Source: Eubacteriales Family XIII. Incertae Sedis bacterium
Lineage (GTDB): Bacteria; Bacillota; Clostridia; Peptostreptococcales; Anaerovoracaceae
NCBI GenBank assembly: GCA_031261345.1
Contig: JAISKC010000053.1
Coordinates: 1 to 64,000 of the forward strand
DNA: 64,000 nt
Direction of reading: 5' to 3'
In this document: positions 60,026 through 64,000 of the stretch, one piece after another
Numbering within the stretch: the first letter of the stretch is position 1
Layout of the letters: each line of letters starts with the position of its first letter
Made by a program: the position numbers and the translations under genes
Notes under the pieces: model-generated
Seen by the model: the letters and a program-made list of their open reading frames with translations, nothing else
What the model was told of the DNA's origin: nothing
The model's database searches: none

Positions 60026-60075
60026 ATGGATTGCGGGTCAGGCCCGCAATGACAAGGCTATCCCGCAATGACGGG
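60026..60075 (-). repeat. Family A repeats before the NifD-like gene
   Basis: Full copy at 60026-60052 (ATTGCGGGTCAGGCCCGCAA) and a truncated one at about 60061-60075 (TCCCGCAATGACGGG). Confidence 0.75.
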
Positions 60076-60096
60076 TGGAATAAAGGAGAAACGAAC

Positions 60097-61575
60097 ATGG
60101 CTATAGATTTAAGTCAAATTGAGGCACAGACGAGAGAACAACGTCTTGGCTCCATCACGGGCTACGACGGCTCGCTTGAAGACCTCACATCTCAAGGGTG
60201 TGCGGGTTGCCTGAAAAACAAAAACAGAGACTTTCAGACCGTCAGTTCCTGTGCCCATCATCATGCTATCAATCAGCTTGCAGGTCTCGACGGCGTCGTT
60301 GTCGTTGACCACGCTCCCATAGGTTGTGCCGGTGCACAGATAGGCTTTTCCGTCGCGAAAAACCGCGTGCCTTTCTCACCGGAGGGACCCTTCCCCGAGC
60401 ATGCCAAGGTCGTGTCGTCGGGAATAAACGAGTCGGACACCATCTTCGGCGCGATAGACAAGCTCAAGAAAACGATAAGGGATGCCTACGACAGACATCA
60501 TCCGCAGGAAATCTACGTAACGACTTCGTGCACCTCCGCAGTAATCGGCGAAGACGTATATTCGGTCGTTTTGGAGATGAGGGAGGAGCTGGATATCCCC
60601 GTCGAAATCGCCGCGGGCGAAGGGCTCCGCTCAAAGATTTGGGCCTCCGGCTTCGACTCTTACTCACACGCGGTCTCGAAGGTGCGTTTCGGAGAAAAAA
60701 AGGAACGCAAAAACACTATTAATTACTTGGGGTTTGCACCTGTCGGCAGGCAGTTCATCGACCCCATATTTGAGCGTCTCGGCCTCGAGCTCATCTGTCT
60801 CACAGCGGGTGCCACTCAGGAAGATTTCGCCCGCGCGACGCAGTCCATCGCTTCGTGGGGTCAGTGCTCCTCGCAGTCAAACTACATCTGTTCCGTGCTC
60901 GAGCAGGAATACGGCGTGCGTTACCTGCAGAGCCATCTGCCCTATGGCGGTATCGGTTTTGAGAGGTTCTTCAGGGACCTCGGCGAACTTATCGGCAAGG
61001 AAGACACAGTTGAGGAAATCATCAAAGAAGAAAAGGCAAAGTATGCGGAGCAGATTGCCGAGCTTCGCGCAAAGCTCGAGGGCAAGAAGGTATTGATTGC
61101 GCTCGGCTCCGGTTTCGCCTTCGAATACACCCGCGTATTGGGTGAGCTCGGCGTCGAAGTCGTGCACACCGTAGCCTATCATTACGACCCCGTCCTCGAC
61201 CAAAACAATCTCGAGAACGAGATAGCCGCGGCCTGCGACGTCAAGGAGCTCAAGCTCAATGTAGACGCGAGTATCAACGACGCACAGGAGATGGAGACGA
61301 ACCTACTCATCAAGCATTATCAGCCAGACTTCCTCCTCTCGCGCGGACACGAGGCCGTCGCTTGGGCACTGATGCAGGGTATTCCCGCGATGGATTCCGA
61401 GATAGGCTTTGTCGTCATGGGCTACAGGGGTCTCGTGGAATTCGGCACGACTTTGGTCGAACTTCTTGAAAACACAAACTTCGTGAAGCGGCTCGGGGAG
61501 CGTTACAAGTCGCCATTTACGGCTGAATACGAAAACCTCAACCCATTCAGCTTCTACAGAGAGGAGGCAATATAA
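60097..61575 (+). CDS. NifD-like nitrogenase-family catalytic subunit
   Basis: 492 residues from ATG 60097, after AAAGGAG. P-cluster cysteines Cys52 (VSSCAHHHA), Cys77 (APIGCAGAQ) and Cys145 (TTSCTSAVIGED) match NifD Cys62, 88 and 154. Cys257 in WGQCSSQSNYICSVLE lines up with the cofactor ligand Cys275. The region of the second ligand, His442, reads QGIPAMDSEIGFVVMGYRG with no His, and that of His195 reads EGLRSKIWASGFDS. So this is a cofactor-bearing reductase unlikely to reduce N2. Resembles MarD-type proteins in these respects; family placement needs a tree. Confidence 0.9.
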   Translation: MAIDLSQIEAQTREQRLGSITGYDGSLEDLTSQGCAGCLKNKNRDFQTVSSCAHHHAINQLAGLDGVVVVDHAPIGCAGAQIGFSVAKNRVPFSPEGPFPEHAKVVSSGINESDTIFGAIDKLKKTIRDAYDRHHPQEIYVTTSCTSAVIGEDVYSVVLEMREELDIPVEIAAGEGLRSKIWASGFDSYSHAVSKVRFGEKKERKNTINYLGFAPVGRQFIDPIFERLGLELICLTAGATQEDFARATQSIASWGQCSSQSNYICSVLEQEYGVRYLQSHLPYGGIGFERFFRDLGELIGKEDTVEEIIKEEKAKYAEQIAELRAKLEGKKVLIALGSGFAFEYTRVLGELGVEVVHTVAYHYDPVLDQNNLENEIAAACDVKELKLNVDASINDAQEMETNLLIKHYQPDFLLSRGHEAVAWALMQGIPAMDSEIGFVVMGYRGLVEFGTTLVELLENTNFVKRLGERYKSPFTAEYENLNPFSFYREEAI

Positions 61576-62975
61576 TGAGCATTGCACTGAAAAACACCAC
61601 GCTCGACGAATGTTTCGGCGGAGATTATGCTTGGTCTGAGCAACAGCGCGTCGCCTGTGCTATCGGCGGCGTCTATACGGCTCTCGCCATTGAGCGCGTG
61701 CTTCCGATCATGCACAGCGGCCCCGGTTGTCAGGGGAATATCAACGGCGTTCTCGCCTCGACAAACGGCGGTCAGAACGCTGATTCCTTCCTCGAGTCAG
61801 TCATTCCTTCGACGAATTTCTGCGAGGCCGATGTGGTCTTTGGCGGACAGGAAAGGCTTCGCAGACTAGTAGAGGACAGCGTCAAATATTACGATGCGGA
61901 TCTGTTCGTGATCACGGACGGGTGTACGTCTGAAATCGTCGGTGATGACATCGAGGAGATTGCGAATGACTACAGGGGCACGGATACGAAGGTCGTTCAC
62001 GCTGCTCTGCCTGGTTTCAAGGGCAACAATGTCTGGGGGCACAGCCAAATTCTTCATGCTATCATCGACCAGTATCTTCCTTCGGCGGAAGAGGCCAAAT
62101 CGATATCGAAAAATCCCAAACAGGTGAACGTCTTCGGTGTCGTTCCTTTCTATGATACCTTCTGGGTGGCTACACTCGAGAAACTTGAGGAGCTGCTTCG
62201 AGATATAGGGTTTGAGCCGAATATCATCTACGGGCGCGATAAGGGGCTGGCCGCCGTTGACAAGATTCCGGCTGCCGGCTTCAATCTTCTGCTTTCACCT
62301 TGGATCGATCTCGACGTGGTGAAGAAACTCGAGGAAAAATATGAAACGCCCTTCTTTCATTACTCAGCAATGCCGATTGGACCTTCCGAAACGGGCCGCT
62401 TCATTCGCGAAATCACCGAGTATGCGGGCACGGATAGGATAGCCGCCGAGGCTTATATAAAGAAGCAGGAGGATAGATATTACTATTATCTGAATCATTC
62501 GCTCCGTTGGATTTACACCTGCCGCGTGCAGCCGCGCGAGTTTTTCATCAATTCCTCGGCCACGCAGGCCCTCTCGCTCACCCGTTATCTGGTGAACGAT
62601 CTTGGGTTCATTCCTCGTCAGATTTTCATCAATGAGGATGTGCCGGAGTCTGAGCATGAGCGAATTCTCGCCGATTTTCACGATCTCGACTGGAAGGGAG
62701 CTTCTGATATCGAGGTGATTTTCACGGCGGACGGCGGGCTTTGCGACCAGTATGTGAAGCGTTCGGACACGTCTTTTCGGAAGACGGTAATTCTCGGGAC
62801 CACTTGGGATGAGCTGACTGCCAAGACTTCTCGCATTCCGTTTGTGCCGGTTTCCGCGCCCTATGGTGATGTAATAGTCGGACAGAAGACCTATTTTGGC
62901 TATGACGGAGGCCTCGCGCTCATGCAGGACATCTTCAATGATGCGGCTGCTAAGGGTATGGGCACGGTAAACTAA
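61575..62975 (+). CDS. NifK-like nitrogenase-family beta subunit
   Basis: 466 residues, ATG overlapping the last base of the NifD-like stop. P-cluster cysteines Cys28 ([15 protein letters not shown]), Cys52 (HSGPGCQGN) and Cys117 ([13 protein letters not shown]) match NifK Cys70, 95 and 153. It lacks the N-terminal extension of true NifK. Together with the NifD-like protein it should form the heterotetramer with a P-cluster at the interface. No NifE or NifN homologue is found in the window. Confidence 0.92.
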   Translation: MSIALKNTTLDECFGGDYAWSEQQRVACAIGGVYTALAIERVLPIMHSGPGCQGNINGVLASTNGGQNADSFLESVIPSTNFCEADVVFGGQERLRRLVEDSVKYYDADLFVITDGCTSEIVGDDIEEIANDYRGTDTKVVHAALPGFKGNNVWGHSQILHAIIDQYLPSAEEAKSISKNPKQVNVFGVVPFYDTFWVATLEKLEELLRDIGFEPNIIYGRDKGLAAVDKIPAAGFNLLLSPWIDLDVVKKLEEKYETPFFHYSAMPIGPSETGRFIREITEYAGTDRIAAEAYIKKQEDRYYYYLNHSLRWIYTCRVQPREFFINSSATQALSLTRYLVNDLGFIPRQIFINEDVPESEHERILADFHDLDWKGASDIEVIFTADGGLCDQYVKRSDTSFRKTVILGTTWDELTAKTSRIPFVPVSAPYGDVIVGQKTYFGYDGGLALMQDIFNDAAAKGMGTVN

Positions 62976-63000
62976 ACTGTATTTTAAGAGGAGAAATGAT

Positions 63001-63927
63001 ATGACTAAAATTGTACAAAATGCCTTGGAGCTTATCGGCGATACGCCTATCGTCAAGCTGAACAAGATTGTTCCTGACGGGGCGGCTGCTGTTTATGTGA
63101 AACTTGAAAATCAAAATATCGGCGGCAGCGTCAAGGATCGTATTGCGCTCAATATGATTGAGAAGGCTGAAGCCTGTGGCCTCATCAAGCCCGGGGATAC
63201 TTTGATTGAGACCACTTCGGGAAATACGGGAATAGGGCTTGCTTTGATAGCCGCCGTGAAAGGCTACAAGCTCATCATCACTATGAGCGAGGCTGTCTCG
63301 GTCGAGAGACGCAAGATTCTCACGGCATATGGTGCTGAGGTTGTGCTCACACCTGCCTCCGGCGGTATCAAAGCTGGTTTTGATAAGCTCGCCGAACTCG
63401 TTTCTGAGCACGGGTATTTTGAAATCGGCCAGTTTAAAAACGAGCACAATCCCGAGGCTCATCTGGAGCATACGGGTCCGGAAATAGCAGAGGCGTTTGG
63501 TTTGCAAAACCTTCCTGATGCCTTTGTCTCCGGCGTTGGGACCGGCGGCACTATCACCGGTGCAGGGACTTACCTTCGTAGCAAGGATGCTACTATCGAA
63601 ATCGTGGCTGTTGAGCCGGATGCGTCCCCTGTTCTATCGGGCGGCGATCCTGCGCCTCATGTCATACAGGGAATCGGTGCGGGAATCATTCCTGAGGTGC
63701 TGGATACCGGTATATATGACAGGATTGTGCGCGTGAAGAACGAGGAAGCTATTGAGACGGCTCGCAAATTGGCGGCTAACGAAGGGCTTTTGTTTGGGTT
63801 CTCGGCGGGAGCTGCTGTGTTTGCGGCCATCGAGGTCGCCAAGGAGCTCGGTGCCGGCAAAACTGTGCTTGCAATCGCTCCGGACACGGGCGAAAGGTAT
63901 CTCTCCACACCGCTTTATGAGGTATAA
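63001..63927 (+). CDS. cysK: Cysteine synthase (O-acetylserine sulfhydrylase)
   Basis: PLP enzyme making cysteine from O-acetylserine and sulfide (or a thiol). 308 residues, full length. PLP lysine in [14 protein letters not shown]; the substrate loop is TTSGNTGIG; phosphate cradle [18 protein letters not shown] upstream, 25 bases after the NifK-like stop, so in the operon. It is the strongest hint that the nitrogenase-like enzyme yields a sulfur product. The last 73 bases of the window contain nothing I recognise. Confidence 0.95.
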   Translation: MTKIVQNALELIGDTPIVKLNKIVPDGAAAVYVKLENQNIGGSVKDRIALNMIEKAEACGLIKPGDTLIETTSGNTGIGLALIAAVKGYKLIITMSEAVSVERRKILTAYGAEVVLTPASGGIKAGFDKLAELVSEHGYFEIGQFKNEHNPEAHLEHTGPEIAEAFGLQNLPDAFVSGVGTGGTITGAGTYLRSKDATIEIVAVEPDASPVLSGGDPAPHVIQGIGAGIIPEVLDTGIYDRIVRVKNEEAIETARKLAANEGLLFGFSAGAAVFAAIEVAKELGAGKTVLAIAPDTGERYLSTPLYEV

Positions 63928-64000
63928 TGGGTTTGGAATATAATCCGCGGGCAGTGCACCTAAAATGTGTCCCAACAACAAGTGGGAATTTGCATTAAAT

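Noticed and set aside
59074..62975. A true nitrogenase (N2-fixing NifHDK)
   Set aside because: No NifEN, NifV or other nif genes; NifD His442 and His195 counterparts not found; shorter NifK; sulfur-related neighbours.
60097..62975. A CfbCD or protochlorophyllide/chlorin reductase-type tetrapyrrole reductase
   Set aside because: Presence of NifB-like and NifX-like genes, retention of the cofactor Cys ligand, and absence of any tetrapyrrole gene.
1..64000. tRNA, rRNA or full insertion sequences
   Set aside because: Reading the gaps on both strands I saw no cloverleaf with a T-loop, no rRNA motif and no transposase gene; a covariance search could still find a small RNA.

Overview
The window is a stretch of a low-to-medium GC Gram-positive (Bacillota, Clostridia-like) chromosome. 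This rests on gene content: sepF, divIVA, ylmE-type yggS and yggT together; ylxM-ffh-rpsP-khpA-rimM; the NAD repressor niaR; rqcH; and a pyr operon with pyrK and the class 1B pyrD. I cannot name the genus. Many short palindromic repeats lie between genes and, in three places, inside them.

Layout. 1-778: a mazEF toxin-antitoxin pair. 893-11196 (minus strand): rimP, a DtxR-type regulator, an orphan prepilin, then ispG-rseP-dxr-cdsA-uppS-frr-pyrH-tsf-rpsB (translation, isoprenoid and lipid precursors). 11458-15403: a decayed Ig-like fragment, a lipoprotein, a higBA-type pair, a second mazEF, a 47-residue membrane protein and a cyclophilin lipoprotein. 15627-27519 (minus): decarboxylase, yicC, rqcH, rluD, lspA, divIVA, yggT, sepF, yggS, an HlyD-like protein, rimM, khpA, rpsP, ffh, ylxM. 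27627-31841: a hybrid histidine kinase and an HD-GYP response regulator. 32073-36025: thioesterase, sppA, thrS, ilvN. 36046-42348 is an accessory island: a DUF3791-DUF3990-DUF3791 set (predicted ADP-ribosyltransferase fold) and a TerY-P-type phosphosignalling operon (PH/GRAM-like protein, Ser/Thr kinase, VWA protein, PP2C phosphatase, TerY_C zinc protein, TPR protein). 42856-49168: the whole pyrBICFKDE operon behind a leader peptide and pause hairpin. 49388-50692: a surface protein with InlB-type repeats. 51039-54525: nadA-nadB-nadC-niaR.

The most interesting part is 54574-63927 (plus strand): yezD, an intrinsic terminator, a NifB-like radical SAM protein, a NitT/TauT-type ABC transporter (ATPase, permease, lipoprotein), a free-standing NifX-like protein, NifH-, NifD- and NifK-like proteins, and cysteine synthase. 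All six P-cluster cysteines, the cofactor-binding cysteine of NifD and both [4Fe-4S] cysteines of NifH are present. NifEN is absent, and I find no counterpart of the NifD active-site histidines. Because the cluster carries yezD, an organosulfur-type importer and cysK, I infer a nitrogenase-like reductase that takes sulfur from an imported organic compound and feeds it to cysteine, comparable to methylthio-alkane reductase (MarBHDK) but organised differently.

Regulatory sites seen directly include a promoter overlapping a TGTC-TT-GACA palindrome before nadA, a perfect 18-base palindrome before mazEF1, a palindrome inside the higBA promoter, leader terminators before four transcription units, and two G-tracts of 8-9 bases near probable transcription starts.
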